In this document: positions 16,208-25,391 of the stretch, piece by piece
How the letters are laid out: each line of letters opens with the position of its first letter
Numbering within the stretch: the stretch's first letter is position 1
Assembly (NCBI GenBank): GCA_019310425.1
Contig: JAFDEI010000005.1
Coordinates: 1-51,978, forward strand
Length of the DNA: 51,978 bases
DNA from: Deltaproteobacteria bacterium
Lineage (GTDB): Bacteria; Myxococcota_A; UBA9160; SMWR01
Direction of reading: 5' to 3'
Translations under genes and position numbers: made by a program
Notes under the pieces: generated by a model
Seen by the model: only the letters and a program-made list of their open reading frames with translations
What the model was told of the DNA's origin: nothing
Databases searched by the model: none

Positions 16208-19200
16208 TCAACCGTTCGTCGTCGCTGCGGTGTCGGGAACCTCGAATTCCGGGTCGGAGACGGTCTTTTGGTGCTCGGGAGTGGAATTGGGACTTCGCAG
16301 TCGGTCCATGACGCCCTTGAGATCCTCGAGAATCATGTAGTGAGCCGGAACGACCAGCAAGGAGATCAGCGTGGCGTACAGCACGCCGAAGGCCAGCGAA
16401 ATGGCCATCGGGATCAGCAGTCTCGACTGGATGCTGGTCTCAGCGAGCAGCGGTGTGAGGCCCGCGAAGGTCGTTAGTGACGTCAGCATGATCGCACGGA
16501 AACGGGAGCGACCCGCCTGCGCGAGCGCTTCGCGGATGCTCATCCCATCGGCGCGATAGTGATTGACCCTGTCGATGAGCACGAGGCTGTCGTTCACGAC
16601 CACTCCCGACAGTGCCACCAGCCCGATCACCGACATCATGCTGAAGTCGTACCGCATCAGGATGTGCCCCCAGGCTGCGCCGACGAGGCCGAACGGAATG
16701 GCGGACATGATGATGAGCGGCTGGCTGTAGGACTTCAGCGGAACTGCGAGCAGTGCGTAGATGACCAGCAGCGCCATCATCCAGCCTTTCGCCAGGCTGT
16801 CGAGGAATTCGCTCTGCTCGCGTTGCTCGCCACCGAAGGACACCGAGATCGACGGGAATCGCTCGTAGAGCTTCGGCAACGGACCGTGCTTGAACGCGGC
16901 AATCACCTCGTTGGCGTTGGTCGTGCTGTCGTCGACCTGGGCGATCACGTTCACGACACGGCGTCGGTCGATGCGGCGGATCGAAGTGAAGCCCACGTCG
17001 AGCTTCATCCGCGCCACGCTTCGGAACGGAACCGCGGTGCCGTCAGCGGTCCGGATGCGCATGTTTTCGAGGTCCGCGAGCGAACGCCGCTCACTTTCGG
17101 GATAGCGCACCATGACGGGAACGTCGTCGCGCCCGCGCTGCACGCGCTGGGCCTCCTCGCCGTAGAACGCCTGGCGCACCTGGTGGCCGAGGTCGCGCGC
17201 GGTCAGCCCGAGCGCTTCGGCGGAAGGCAGAATTTCGAGTTCGAGTTCCTGCTTGCCGCCGCGGAAGGAATCTCGGATGTCGATTACGCCGGGAAACTGC
17301 GCCAGCTGGACTCGGGTCGCGCGCGCCGCCTCGCGCAATTCGTCGAGCTGGGGGCCGCTGAGCTCGATCATCACCGGCGAGCCCGCGGTCATGATCGAGG
17401 AGCTGAAGGTCAGCTCCTCGGCTCCGGCAACGGCCCCCGCCTGCTGGCGCCAGCGTCGCGTAATCTCGGCGACGCTGAGGTCGCGGTCCTCGGCGGGGAC
17501 CACCTGGACCAGCACCTCGCCGAGGTTGCCGGCCTTCGCCCATGCCGCGGCGAACCCGGCCGGTCCTTCGGCCTGTTTGAACTTGTAGGGCTGTTGGCCG
17601 ACCGTCGTCTGCAGGTGGGCGAAGATCGGGACACCGAGGTCGGCTTCGACGCGACGCGCGGCCTCGGCGAGCTGCTCGATGCCGTGGGCGGTTAGGTTGG
17701 CGGGCGTGCCCTGTGGCATCGTGAGGTAGGCGACGGTGGCTTCTCCTTCGACCTCGGGCTGGAAGTGGAAGCGCAGCCACCCGCCTGCGAGTAGCCCGAT
17801 CGTCACCAGCAGCGTGAAGATCCCGATAGCGGTCGTGAGATAGCGCCACTCGATCGCGCGGTCGAGCAGCGCCCCGTAGCGTTCTTCGGTGAAGCGCGCG
17901 AGGCCCGCGGCGATGCGGTCCTGGAATCGGCGCCATGCGAATGAGACTGGGTTCGACGGAGCGCGGTCGACTCGAGAGCTATGGCCGAGGTGGGCGGGCA
18001 GGATGAACAGCGACTCGAACAGCGAGAAGAGCAGACACAGCACCACGATCATCGGAATGACGGTCACCATCTTGCCCATCGGCCCGGGCACGAAGAACAT
18101 CGGCGCGAATGCGGCGACCGTGGTCAGTACGCCGAAGATCACCGGCACAGCGATTCCCTGTGCGCCGCGGATCGCGCCCAGCATCGTGTCGCCGCTGCGC
18201 TCCTGCTCGGTGTGGGCGTTCTCGCCGACGATGATCGCGTCGTCGACGACGATCCCGAGGACGACGATGAAGGCCATCAGCGAAATGAGGTTGAGCGACA
18301 GATCGAGGCTCGGCATCAACGCGAGCACACCGAGGAACGACAGCGGAATGCCGAGGCTCACCCAGAGCGCGAGTCGCAGTCGCAGGAACATCGCCAGTAC
18401 GATCACCACCAGCACGAAGCCGGTCTGGCCGGCACGGAGCAGCGTGTCGAGGCGGTCGCGCAGGAAACGCGCGTCGTTCTGCGCGATCGTGAGCGTGATT
18501 CCCTTCGGTAGCGTTGCTTCGGTGCGCTCGAGGTAGCTCTCGACGGTGGCAGCGATTTCGAGCGCGTTCTGCTGGCCGACTCGGAAGACCTGCACGAGCA
18601 CCGCCGGGCTGCCGTCGAAGCGGGAAATCAGGTCACCTTCCTCGAAGCCGTCGACCACGGTTGCGACATCTCCGAGGGTGAGCCGCGTGCCGTCGTAGCG
18701 TGAAATCAGTGGCACGCGTTCGAAGTCGGCGCCGTGGTAGGCCTGCCCCTTGGTACGCAGCAGGATTTCACCGCTGTCGGTGCGAATGGTGCCGCCGGGC
18801 AGGTCGAGCGACGACAGCCGGATTGCTGCGACGATGTCGTCGAAGCTCAGGCCGTGACGCTGCATGTCACTCTCCGAGAGCTCGATCGAAATCTCGTAAT
18901 CGCGGGTCGCGGCGAGCTTGGCATCGCTGATCTGGGGCAGGTTCGTCAGGTCGTCGCGGATGCGTTCTCCGAGGCGCTTGAGTTCGCGCTCGTCGACCTG
19001 TCCCGCGATCGCGATGTCGAGCACAGGAACCAGCAGCTCGGCCTGGGTGACCTGTGGCGATTTCGCGTTCTCAGGGAAGCTCTCGATGCGGTCGACGCGG
19101 TTGCGGACTTCGTCGAGCCGCCGGCGGACGTCTTCGCCGACCATCAGCTCTACACTGACGCTGCCCCGGCCTTCAGCAGCCGTCGAGCTGATGCGTTTGA

Positions 19201-19432
19201 TGCCCTGGAGTCCTTGCAGCGCCTCTTCGATTCGAATGCAGATCGCCTCCTCGACTTCGGTAGGCGATGCACCCGGGTATTCGACGGAGGCGCTGATGAC
19301 GTCGATGCTGATTTCGGGGAAGACCTCGCGCTTGATCGACGGCAGCGCGAACACGCCGCCGATGATCAGCATGAGCATCAGGAGGTTCGCGGTGACGTGA
19401 TTGCGTGCGAACCATGCGATGGCCGCGTTCAC
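16208..19432 (-). CDS. RND-family efflux transporter permease
   Basis: A 1074-residue inner-membrane RND pump. TM1 is IAWFARNHVTANLLMLMLIIGGVF. A large periplasmic loop follows (PN1/PN2: EVEEAICIRIEEALQGLQGIKR...). The proton-relay motif is GIVVDDAIIVGENAHTE (AcrB D407/D408 equivalents), and a second repeat ends LVALSGVVVNDSLVLIDRVN and LLTSLTTFAGLTPLLAETSIQSR. It works with the membrane fusion protein encoded just upstream; an outer-membrane channel is not in the window. GTG at 19432 overlaps the stop of that gene (GTGA). The type is closer to the HAE/'AcrB-D-F' group with unknown substrates than to heavy-metal pumps. Confidence 0.92.
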   Translation of the reverse strand: MNAAIAWFARNHVTANLLMLMLIIGGVFALPSIKREVFPEISIDVISASVEYPGASPTEVEEAICIRIEEALQGLQGIKRISSTAAEGRGSVSVELMVGEDVRRRLDEVRNRVDRIESFPENAKSPQVTQAELLVPVLDIAIAGQVDERELKRLGERIRDDLTNLPQISDAKLAATRDYEISIELSESDMQRHGLSFDDIVAAIRLSSLDLPGGTIRTDSGEILLRTKGQAYHGADFERVPLISRYDGTRLTLGDVATVVDGFEEGDLISRFDGSPAVLVQVFRVGQQNALEIAATVESYLERTEATLPKGITLTIAQNDARFLRDRLDTLLRAGQTGFVLVVIVLAMFLRLRLALWVSLGIPLSFLGVLALMPSLDLSLNLISLMAFIVVLGIVVDDAIIVGENAHTEQERSGDTMLGAIRGAQGIAVPVIFGVLTTVAAFAPMFFVPGPMGKMVTVIPMIVVLCLLFSLFESLFILPAHLGHSSRVDRAPSNPVSFAWRRFQDRIAAGLARFTEERYGALLDRAIEWRYLTTAIGIFTLLVTIGLLAGGWLRFHFQPEVEGEATVAYLTMPQGTPANLTAHGIEQLAEAARRVEADLGVPIFAHLQTTVGQQPYKFKQAEGPAGFAAAWAKAGNLGEVLVQVVPAEDRDLSVAEITRRWRQQAGAVAGAEELTFSSSIMTAGSPVMIELSGPQLDELREAARATRVQLAQFPGVIDIRDSFRGGKQELELEILPSAEALGLTARDLGHQVRQAFYGEEAQRVQRGRDDVPVMVRYPESERRSLADLENMRIRTADGTAVPFRSVARMKLDVGFTSIRRIDRRRVVNVIAQVDDSTTNANEVIAAFKHGPLPKLYERFPSISVSFGGEQREQSEFLDSLAKGWMMALLVIYALLAVPLKSYSQPLIIMSAIPFGLVGAAWGHILMRYDFSMMSVIGLVALSGVVVNDSLVLIDRVNHYRADGMSIREALAQAGRSRFRAIMLTSLTTFAGLTPLLAETSIQSRLLIPMAISLAFGVLYATLISLLVVPAHYMILEDLKGVMDRLRSPNSTPEHQKTVSDPEFEVPDTAATTNG

Positions 19433-20676
19433 GGTGTCCTGGCTCTGGCGCGGGCGGATTCGACTTCGACGGGCATGCCGTCGACGGTGAGTGCGAGCGG
19501 TGAGGTCACGACGCGGTCGCCGAGCTCGAGCCCGGAAGCGACCAGCACGCGGTCGGGCAGGCGTTGGAGCAGAGTGATCGGTCGTACGCGCGCGCGGCTC
19601 TCGGAGTCGACCACCAGGACACGGTCGTTTCCGCGCAATGCGCTGTGCGGAAGCGAGTAGACGTCGTTGACGAGGCGTCCCTCGATCTCGGCCTCGACGA
19701 ATAGCCCCACCGCGAACGGCGGACGACTGGGATCATCGCCGCGGCCATAGGGATCTTCGATTCGCGCGACAGCGTGGATCATCCGGGTGCGGGGGTCGAG
19801 CTCGCCCTCGGTGCGGACGATCCGGCCGTTCCAGCTGAATTGCTTGCCGCCGAAATCGGCCGTCAGTACGACCTTGGGCTGCGGCACTTCGCCGCCTTCA
19901 CCGCGGTAGTTGATCGGAAGGTCGACGAACGCCACAGCATCGTCCGGGATCGGCAGCCGGACCTCGGCGTAGTCGACCGCATAGATGCGGGCGACGGGGT
20001 TGCCACGGTTCACGAACTGGCCGACGTCGACGTGCTTGTTTCGGATGCGGCCCGCGAACGGGGCCTTCACCTGGGTCCGCTGGAGGTCGTGGCGAGCCTG
20101 AGTGAGTGAGGCCTCGGCTTCGAGTCGGTTGGCTTCCATGACCAGCAATGCGTTCTCGGCATCGTCGAGCGAGACCGGGCTCGCGACGCCGCGCTGTGAG
20201 AGCGCGCGCTGCCGCTCGGCGGCGCGCTTCGCGAGCGCGAGCTGGCTCTCTGTGCGCGAGAGTGCCGCCTTCGCGCGCGTCATCGCGACCTCGTAGTCGC
20301 GCGCGTCGATCTCGATCAGCGGTGCATCCTTCTCGATGAAACCGCCCGAGGCGAGACTTGCGGAAACCCAGGTGATGCGCCCGGAAACCTCGGCGATCAG
20401 GTCACTCTCGGTGCGCGGCGCGACGGTGCCCTGGGTGTGGATCTTGAGGTAGACACTCTCCGGTTTCACACTCAATACGTGCACCATCGGCGTCGGATTC
20501 GACGGCGTGCGTGTGGCGACGCTCGGCCGGGCCATCACCATCCCGCCGCCGATCAGCAGGCCGCTGGTCAGCACGAGCACCGGCAGCAGCACCTTGGGGT
20601 AGCGCTTCAGGAAATTGAAGACGGCGGTGGCGCGGTGCTTCACGGGGGTGGCTTGTGTTCGGGCTTCCTGGCTCAC
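19429..20676 (-). CDS. RND efflux periplasmic adaptor (membrane fusion protein)
   Basis: A 415-residue HlyD/AcrA-type adaptor with an N-terminal membrane anchor (YPKVLLPVLVLTSGLLIGGGMVM). Then come the lipoyl half-motif (IHTQGTVAPRTESDLIAEVSG), a coiled-coil hairpin (about residues 130-220, rich in Ala/Arg/Glu), the second lipoyl half (APFAGRIRNKHVDVGQFV), a beta-barrel and the MP domain. It links the RND pump to an outer-membrane channel. GTG at 20676 is preferred because of GAGGAGAA just upstream and because it overlaps the TetR stop (GTGA); the frame is open further upstream but that stretch is not homologous. Confidence 0.9.
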   Translation of the reverse strand: MSQEARTQATPVKHRATAVFNFLKRYPKVLLPVLVLTSGLLIGGGMVMARPSVATRTPSNPTPMVHVLSVKPESVYLKIHTQGTVAPRTESDLIAEVSGRITWVSASLASGGFIEKDAPLIEIDARDYEVAMTRAKAALSRTESQLALAKRAAERQRALSQRGVASPVSLDDAENALLVMEANRLEAEASLTQARHDLQRTQVKAPFAGRIRNKHVDVGQFVNRGNPVARIYAVDYAEVRLPIPDDAVAFVDLPINYRGEGGEVPQPKVVLTADFGGKQFSWNGRIVRTEGELDPRTRMIHAVARIEDPYGRGDDPSRPPFAVGLFVEAEIEGRLVNDVYSLPHSALRGNDRVLVVDSESRARVRPITLLQRLPDRVLVASGLELGDRVVTSPLALTVDGMPVEVESARARARTP

Positions 20677-21350
20677 GGGGAGTTCTCCTCGACTCGCTGG
20701 CCCGGGGCGCGGCGGGCGGAGGCGGGGGCACTGATGCCCCCTGATACGAATGCAATCACGGATTCGAGTTTCTCCTCGATCGATACGACATGCGGCGAGT
20801 GGCCGGGGATGAAGTCGAGCTCGGAGTTTCCCGAGAAGAGTGTGAAGATCGAACCCATGGCGAGGCGGAAGCGCTCGGCGATGAGCTCTTTCGGGAGGTC
20901 GGGCAGGGCTTCCTGGAGCGCTTCGATGAAGCGTCGCGTGACGTCCCCGATGTGCCTGCGGTAGATCGCTTCGAGAATCTCGGGTGGCTGGGCCTCGAGG
21001 CGTGCAAACAGGCGCGGCAGATGTGCCGCACCCTCCGGCGACTCGATGACACTGCGAATTGCGGGCATCAGGAAGGCCCGGAAGATGCAATCGACCTGGA
21101 GCGGTTCATCGCCGCGTTCGGCCACATGCGCGTCGAGCGCGGCGATGCGAGCGAGGTTCATGGGCGTCGCGCGAAATTCGATCACCGCGTCGAGGAGCGC
21201 CTCTTTCGAGCCGAAGTGATAGTGGGCCGCTGCGAGGTTCACGCCGGCGGCGTTCGTGAGCGCACGCATCGATGTGGAGGAGATCCCACGCTCGGCGAAC
21301 AACTGCTCGGCCGCGATCAGGATGCGCTTGCGGGTTTCTTCTCCGGCCAT
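20673..21350 (-). CDS. TetR-family transcriptional regulator
   Basis: A 225-residue TetR regulator. The N-terminal HTH is ETRKRILIAAEQLFAERGISSTSMRALTNAAGVNLAAAHYHFGSKEALLDAVI. The C-terminal domain fits the CecR/TetR_C ('DUF1956-like') type, with FRAFLMPAIRSVIESPEG and LFARLEAQPPEILEAIYRRH. It is the first gene of the operon with the adaptor and RND pump, so it most likely represses its own efflux operon and is relieved by a pump substrate or fatty-acyl ligand. The ATG at 21350 has GAGGAA upstream. A PsrA-like box lies 68 bp upstream. Confidence 0.9.
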   Translation of the reverse strand: MAGEETRKRILIAAEQLFAERGISSTSMRALTNAAGVNLAAAHYHFGSKEALLDAVIEFRATPMNLARIAALDAHVAERGDEPLQVDCIFRAFLMPAIRSVIESPEGAAHLPRLFARLEAQPPEILEAIYRRHIGDVTRRFIEALQEALPDLPKELIAERFRLAMGSIFTLFSGNSELDFIPGHSPHVVSIEEKLESVIAFVSGGISAPASARRAPGQRVEENSP

Positions 21351-21417
21351 GATTCCTCGATGGGTTCGAAAGGGTCGTGCGGGCCGGGGACTGCCCGGCA
21401 AATCATTCATACGACCT

Positions 21418-21437
21418 ATTCAAACATACGTTTGAAT
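21418..21437. promoter_or_regulatory. PsrA-like operator upstream of the TetR-RND operon
   Basis: The arms ATTCAAAC and GTTTGAAT are separated by 4 bases (ATAC). This matches the known PsrA-type TetR consensus of (G/C)AAAC-N2-4-GTTT(G/C). It lies 68-87 bp upstream of the TetR start, and the neighbouring gene ends before it, so autoregulation of the efflux operon is the simplest reading. Confidence 0.6.
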
Positions 21438-21532
21438 GATTATCGGAGCAATGGGGGGCGATCTTGAGGGGAAATTCTCCCAATCATGCTTGCGTCTGGG
21501 ATCGAAGGAGGCTGGCGCGCTTCGAGAGGCGC

Positions 21533-21838
21533 TCAGCCCCCGAGTCGTTGGAAGACCGCTTCCGGGGAGTCGTGAGCCGAGGTTTCGGCCGGGATCTGGG
21601 AAATTCGGCCGGCGATCGCTGAGCAGACGCCGTCGGCGGCATCGATGCCGCGGTTGCCGAGCTCGCCGGGCAGCACGCGCTGGAGCACGACCGAGAGCTG
21701 GTCCGCGGTCGCCGCGTTCGGGTCGAGGCCGGCCTGTTTCAGCGCGATGCGAACCGTTCCACGCGACGCGAGCCGATCGAGCTCGGTGGATGACTCGAGT
21801 TCACCACACAGCCATTCGAATGCCGTCGAGGTCGCCAT
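21533..21838 (-). CDS. Small hypothetical protein
   Basis: A 101-residue acidic, helical, soluble protein without cysteine motif or signal: MATSTAFEWLCGELESSTELDRLASRGTVRIALKQ, then ADQLSVVLQRVLPGELGNRGI and a C-terminal FQRLGG. The ATG follows the stop codon of the upstream membrane-protein gene without a gap, so it is translated with it. The 'STELDRLASRGTVRIALKQAGL' part feels like a conserved domain of uncharacterised bacterial proteins that follow dehydrogenase or membrane genes, but I cannot name it. Function unknown. Confidence 0.55.
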   Translation of the reverse strand: MATSTAFEWLCGELESSTELDRLASRGTVRIALKQAGLDPNAATADQLSVVLQRVLPGELGNRGIDAADGVCSAIAGRISQIPAETSAHDSPEAVFQRLGG

Positions 21839-22597
21839 CTAGCTCACCGCCTCCGAGGTCTCGCCGATCCAGCGGCGGAAACTCTCCGGCGGCAGGAACG
21901 TCAGGAAGTACAGCGCTGAAATGCCCACGCCCGCGATGCTGAATACGAACAGATCCAGCGTGAGCAGACTCGCGTCTGCGACCGGGTCGAGGAGCATCGG
22001 TGGAACCGAGGTGAGGAACATCACGATCGAGAGTCCTCCGGCCATCGTCCACAGCAGGAAGCGATTGGTGACCAGCGGTTCCGCGAGCCCCAGGCGCAGG
22101 CGCCGCTTCATCATGCCGTAGTAGATCGCTCCTTCGACGACCAGCCACGTCGAGCTGGTGATGCGCGCCGAGAGGTCGATCCAGAACCAGTTCCACGGAA
22201 TCTCCGAAGTCGCGAAAGCCCCATGGGCGCCGTACCCGAAGAGTGTCGCCACGGGACAAGCGATTATGAAGGCGACGAGCCACCAGGCCCAGCGCTCGTG
22301 CGGTCGGAATACGCGGCGGATGAAGGTCGCGTGACAGATCAGCGCAGCGATGCCTGCGATCTTTCCGGCCAGCAGCAACTTGCCCGCGATCGCATGCTCG
22401 ATCTCGGCCCGAAGCGATATTGCGCTGGCCTCGAGCGGTCCGCCCAGAACCCCGCCGAGCAACAGCCCGCCACCGAGCAGAAGCTCGGGGAGCTGCTTGG
22501 TACGGCGAGCCAGCATGACCAGGCGGGAGCCCACGATCAGGACGGTCAACAGATACAAGGCGCCGGCCAGGCCCTGCGCGACGATGACGAATTCCAT
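21839..22597 (-). CDS. Multi-pass membrane protein of unknown function
   Basis: A 252-residue protein with about seven hydrophobic segments: EFVIVAQGLAGALYLLTVLIVG at the N-terminus, LLLGGGLLLGGVLG, the long helices near AWWLVAFIIACPVATLFGYG and IAGVGISALYFLTFLP. The loops are short and no catalytic motif is visible. The 7TM layout with charged loop turns recalls uncharacterised sensor-like or lipid-modifying membrane proteins, but there is no recognisable signature. It is encoded with the small protein at 21533. Its start is divergent from the molybdopterin oxidoreductase at 22784; the 186-bp gap between them shows a small GCCC-N8-GGGC hairpin only. Confidence 0.65.
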   Translation of the reverse strand: MEFVIVAQGLAGALYLLTVLIVGSRLVMLARRTKQLPELLLGGGLLLGGVLGGPLEASAISLRAEIEHAIAGKLLLAGKIAGIAALICHATFIRRVFRPHERWAWWLVAFIIACPVATLFGYGAHGAFATSEIPWNWFWIDLSARITSSTWLVVEGAIYYGMMKRRLRLGLAEPLVTNRFLLWTMAGGLSIVMFLTSVPPMLLDPVADASLLTLDLFVFSIAGVGISALYFLTFLPPESFRRWIGETSEAVS

Positions 22598-22783
22598 GGT
22601 TCACCCTCCGAGATCCTCTATCGGGCAGGTGGTGGTACAACCTGAATCGCCTTGGCCCGTTCTAATGGGCTGCGATACAACCTTGCCGGGATTATCGAAT
22701 CGAGTCGTAGCTGCTGTTCGGCGGCGCCACGGGGAGCATCGACGCTACCCTCGGCTAGGGCATTTTGACTCGGAGGCGACGGC

Positions 22784-24928
22784 GTGCCCACCCATAAGAG
22801 CTTCTGCCGTTACTGCCACGCGATGTGCGGAATCACCGTCGATGTCGAGGGCGGTCGCGTGGTGCAGGTACGCGGCGATCGCGAACACGCGATGACGCGC
22901 GGCTTCACCTGCATCAAGGGCCGAAACCTTCCGGATCAGCTCGCGAACCAGGATCGGCTTCGAGGCGCTTTCGCGCGCGGGCCCGACGGCACGCTCGCGC
23001 CGATCGACGCGACCGTTGCACAGGACGAGGTCGCCGCCGTGCTTCGCCGCTGCATCGACGAGCATGGCCCGCGCTCGGTCGCCCTCTACGCGGGGACCGC
23101 GGTCTATCAGAGTTCGTTTACGCTTCCGTTTGCGCGTGCGTGGATCGCGGGGCTCGACTCGCCGTCGTTCTACACCAGCCTCACGATCGACCAGCCCAAC
23201 AAGATCATCGCACCGCAGCTGCACGGCTCGTTCATGAGCGGCTTTCAGAGCTTCGACAGCTCGGATGTCTGGATGCTGTTCGGTTGCAACACGCTGGTGT
23301 CGATGTACGGCGGCACGGCGGGCTTCCCTTCCTTCAACCCGACCAAGCGTCTACGTGAAGCAGTATCGCGCGGTCTCGAGCTGATCGTCGTCGACCCGCG
23401 TCGAAGCGAGACTGCGCGCATGGCATCGCTCCACCTCGCGGTTCGGCCCGGTGAGGATTCGGCGTTGCTCGCGGGCATGCTGCGCATCATCATCGAGGAG
23501 GACCTCTACGACGCGGACTTCACCCGCCGCTTCGTCTCCGGGCTCCCGGAGTTGCGTGCCGCACTGAGCGGCTTCAGCCGTGATCTGGTCGAGCGCCGCA
23601 CTGGTCTCGCCTGGGCGCAGATCGAACAGGCTGCTCGACTGTTCGCCCTCGGGCCGCGCGGCATGGCGAGCTCGGGCACGGGGACGAGCATGGCGCCGCG
23701 ACCGAATCTCAGTGAGGTCATGATCATGAGCCTCAACGCGCTCTGCGGTCGCTACAACCGGGTCGGCGAAGCCGTCGCGAACCCCGGTGTCCTGACCGGC
23801 ACGCGGGATTTCTTCGAGCACGCGATCGAGCCGATGGCCGGTTTCCGGATGGAGCCGCAGAGCAGGATTCGCGGCCTCGGGCAGGTTGCCGGTGAGCTGC
23901 CGACTCCCACGCTCGCCGACGAGATCCTCACACCCGGGGAAGGGCAGGTGCGGGCACTGATCGTGATCGGGGGCAACCCCGCGCTGTCGTTCCCCGACCA
24001 GGAAAAGACCGAGCGGGCGTTGTCGAAACTGGATCTGCTGGTCGTGGTCGATCCTTTCCTGACCGCGACCGCCAGCCTGGCCGACTACGTGATTGGCCCA
24101 ACCCTATGCCTCGAACGCCCCGACACCACGCTCTTCATGGACACCTGGTACCCGCAGCCGTTCGCGATGTACACGCCTGCATTGGTCGACCCGCCGGAAG
24201 GCGTGATGGCGGATTGGGAGTTTCTCTGGGGCCTGGCGCGTCGACTCGGAACCAAGGTAAATCTGGTCGGCGGCCCCGTCGACATGGACACATTGCCGAG
24301 TAGCGATGATCTGATCGAAAGCATCTCGGTCTATTCGCGGGTTCCGCTCGACGAGATCAAACGGCACCCGAGTGGCGCGGTCTTCGAGCCCGAGTCCGGG
24401 CCCGTTCGGGTGCAGCCCGGCAATCCCGATTCGCCGGCGCGCCTGCTCCTCTACCCGGACGAAATCGCACGTGAACTCGGCGAACTCGCGAGCGAGCCTG
24501 CGGTCGAGGGCGCGGGCTACGCACCCGGCGAGAAGTTCACGCACCGTTTGATCAGTCGTCGCCTGCGAGAGGTGTTCAACTCGATGGGACGAGAGTTGCC
24601 CGCGGTCCGCGCGAAGCGCACCACCAACCCGGCCTTCATGAACCCCTACGATCTCACAGCGATCGGCGCATCGAGCGGTGATCTGGTCGCGATCACTTCA
24701 GGGCACGGTGAGATCCTCGGCGTCGTGAAAGCGGCCGAGGACGTGCCGAGCGGTGTGGTGTCGATGGCGCATTCGTGGGGCGATCTGCCGAGTCGGCCCG
24801 GCGACGTTCGCGAGATCGGTAGCTCGACGAGTCGATTGGTCGACGATGCGAGCGACTTCGATCCGATCTCGGGTATGGCGCGTCAGAGCGCGATCCCGGT
24901 CAACGTCCGGCTCCACCAAGTAGGCTGA
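22784..24928 (+). CDS. Molybdopterin-dependent oxidoreductase (FdhA/NarB-like)
   Basis: A 714-residue, intact DMSO-reductase-superfamily protein. It has no Tat signal, so it is cytoplasmic. The N-terminal 4Fe-4S cluster has Cys 8, 11, 15 and 43 (CRYCHAMC ... FTCIKG), with Lys45 in the usual electron-path position. Molybdopterin domains include LIVVDPRRSETARMA and ALIVIGGNPALSFPD. The C-terminal dinucleotide-binding domain ends RQSAIPVNVRL. It starts with GTG behind GGAGG. It closely resembles the broken gene at 3341-5394. Family members oxidise formate, reduce nitrate or carry out unassigned oxygen-atom reactions; the substrate is unknown. Confidence 0.88.
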   Translation: MPTHKSFCRYCHAMCGITVDVEGGRVVQVRGDREHAMTRGFTCIKGRNLPDQLANQDRLRGAFARGPDGTLAPIDATVAQDEVAAVLRRCIDEHGPRSVALYAGTAVYQSSFTLPFARAWIAGLDSPSFYTSLTIDQPNKIIAPQLHGSFMSGFQSFDSSDVWMLFGCNTLVSMYGGTAGFPSFNPTKRLREAVSRGLELIVVDPRRSETARMASLHLAVRPGEDSALLAGMLRIIIEEDLYDADFTRRFVSGLPELRAALSGFSRDLVERRTGLAWAQIEQAARLFALGPRGMASSGTGTSMAPRPNLSEVMIMSLNALCGRYNRVGEAVANPGVLTGTRDFFEHAIEPMAGFRMEPQSRIRGLGQVAGELPTPTLADEILTPGEGQVRALIVIGGNPALSFPDQEKTERALSKLDLLVVVDPFLTATASLADYVIGPTLCLERPDTTLFMDTWYPQPFAMYTPALVDPPEGVMADWEFLWGLARRLGTKVNLVGGPVDMDTLPSSDDLIESISVYSRVPLDEIKRHPSGAVFEPESGPVRVQPGNPDSPARLLLYPDEIARELGELASEPAVEGAGYAPGEKFTHRLISRRLREVFNSMGRELPAVRAKRTTNPAFMNPYDLTAIGASSGDLVAITSGHGEILGVVKAAEDVPSGVVSMAHSWGDLPSRPGDVREIGSSTSRLVDDASDFDPISGMARQSAIPVNVRLHQVG

Positions 24929-24952
24929 ATCGGCGCGGCAGCAACCGGCGAG

Positions 24953-25327
24953 TCAGCGCGTGGGGCGCATCTCCATCGGGCTCCAGTAGGCCTTCATACT
25001 GGTGATCTTGCCGTCGTCGTCGAAGGTCATGACGTCGATCACGTCGATGTAGCTCTTCTGGTCGTTCATGGTCAGCTCGGCGAGCATCGGCATGGCGCAG
25101 TGGTTGTCCGCGACGCAGATCGGTCCGCTGACCTCGACCTGCAAATTCGGCGAGGTGGCGGCGTAGAAGCCACGGACCGCTTCGATGCCCTGGATCGGAT
25201 CTCCACCGACCGGATCCTCGACGAAGCAATTTTCGGAGTAGAGCGCGGCGATGCCATCGGCATCGCCATCGCACATCAACTTCGCGTAACGCTCCATGAC
25301 GGAGCGGATCTCTTCGGGGCTCGGCAT
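24953..25327 (-). CDS. ksi: Delta5-3-ketosteroid isomerase
   Basis: A 124-residue NTF2-fold enzyme that moves the double bond of 5-ene-3-ketosteroids to the 4-ene conjugated position. It aligns along its whole length with the Pseudomonas putida enzyme: MERYAKLM, LYSENCFVEDPVG, GIEAVRGFY, DVIDVMTFDDDGKI and KAYWS. The catalytic set appears complete: Tyr14, Tyr30, Asp38, Tyr55, Asp98 and Trp115 correspond to Y16, Y32, D40, Y57, D103 and W120 of that enzyme. The ATG at 25327 is chosen because AAGGAAG lies upstream and homology begins there. It is 64 bp downstream of the carotenoid-oxygenase-family gene, likely in the same transcript. With the KstD-like gene at 44207 it implies steroid metabolism. 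Confidence 0.87.
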   Translation of the reverse strand: MPSPEEIRSVMERYAKLMCDGDADGIAALYSENCFVEDPVGGDPIQGIEAVRGFYAATSPNLQVEVSGPICVADNHCAMPMLAELTMNDQKSYIDVIDVMTFDDDGKITSMKAYWSPMEMRPTR

Positions 25328-25391
25328 CGTGGTCTTCCTTTCGAGTATCGGACCATGCGTGGCCCGGATGATCATTGATGGGCGTCGCCTG

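Noticed and set aside
22784..24928. Steroid C25 dehydrogenase or other periplasmic steroid molybdoenzyme
   Set aside because: No Tat signal, only 714 residues, and no neighbouring beta/gamma electron-transfer subunits; it is of the cytoplasmic FdhA/NarB type.
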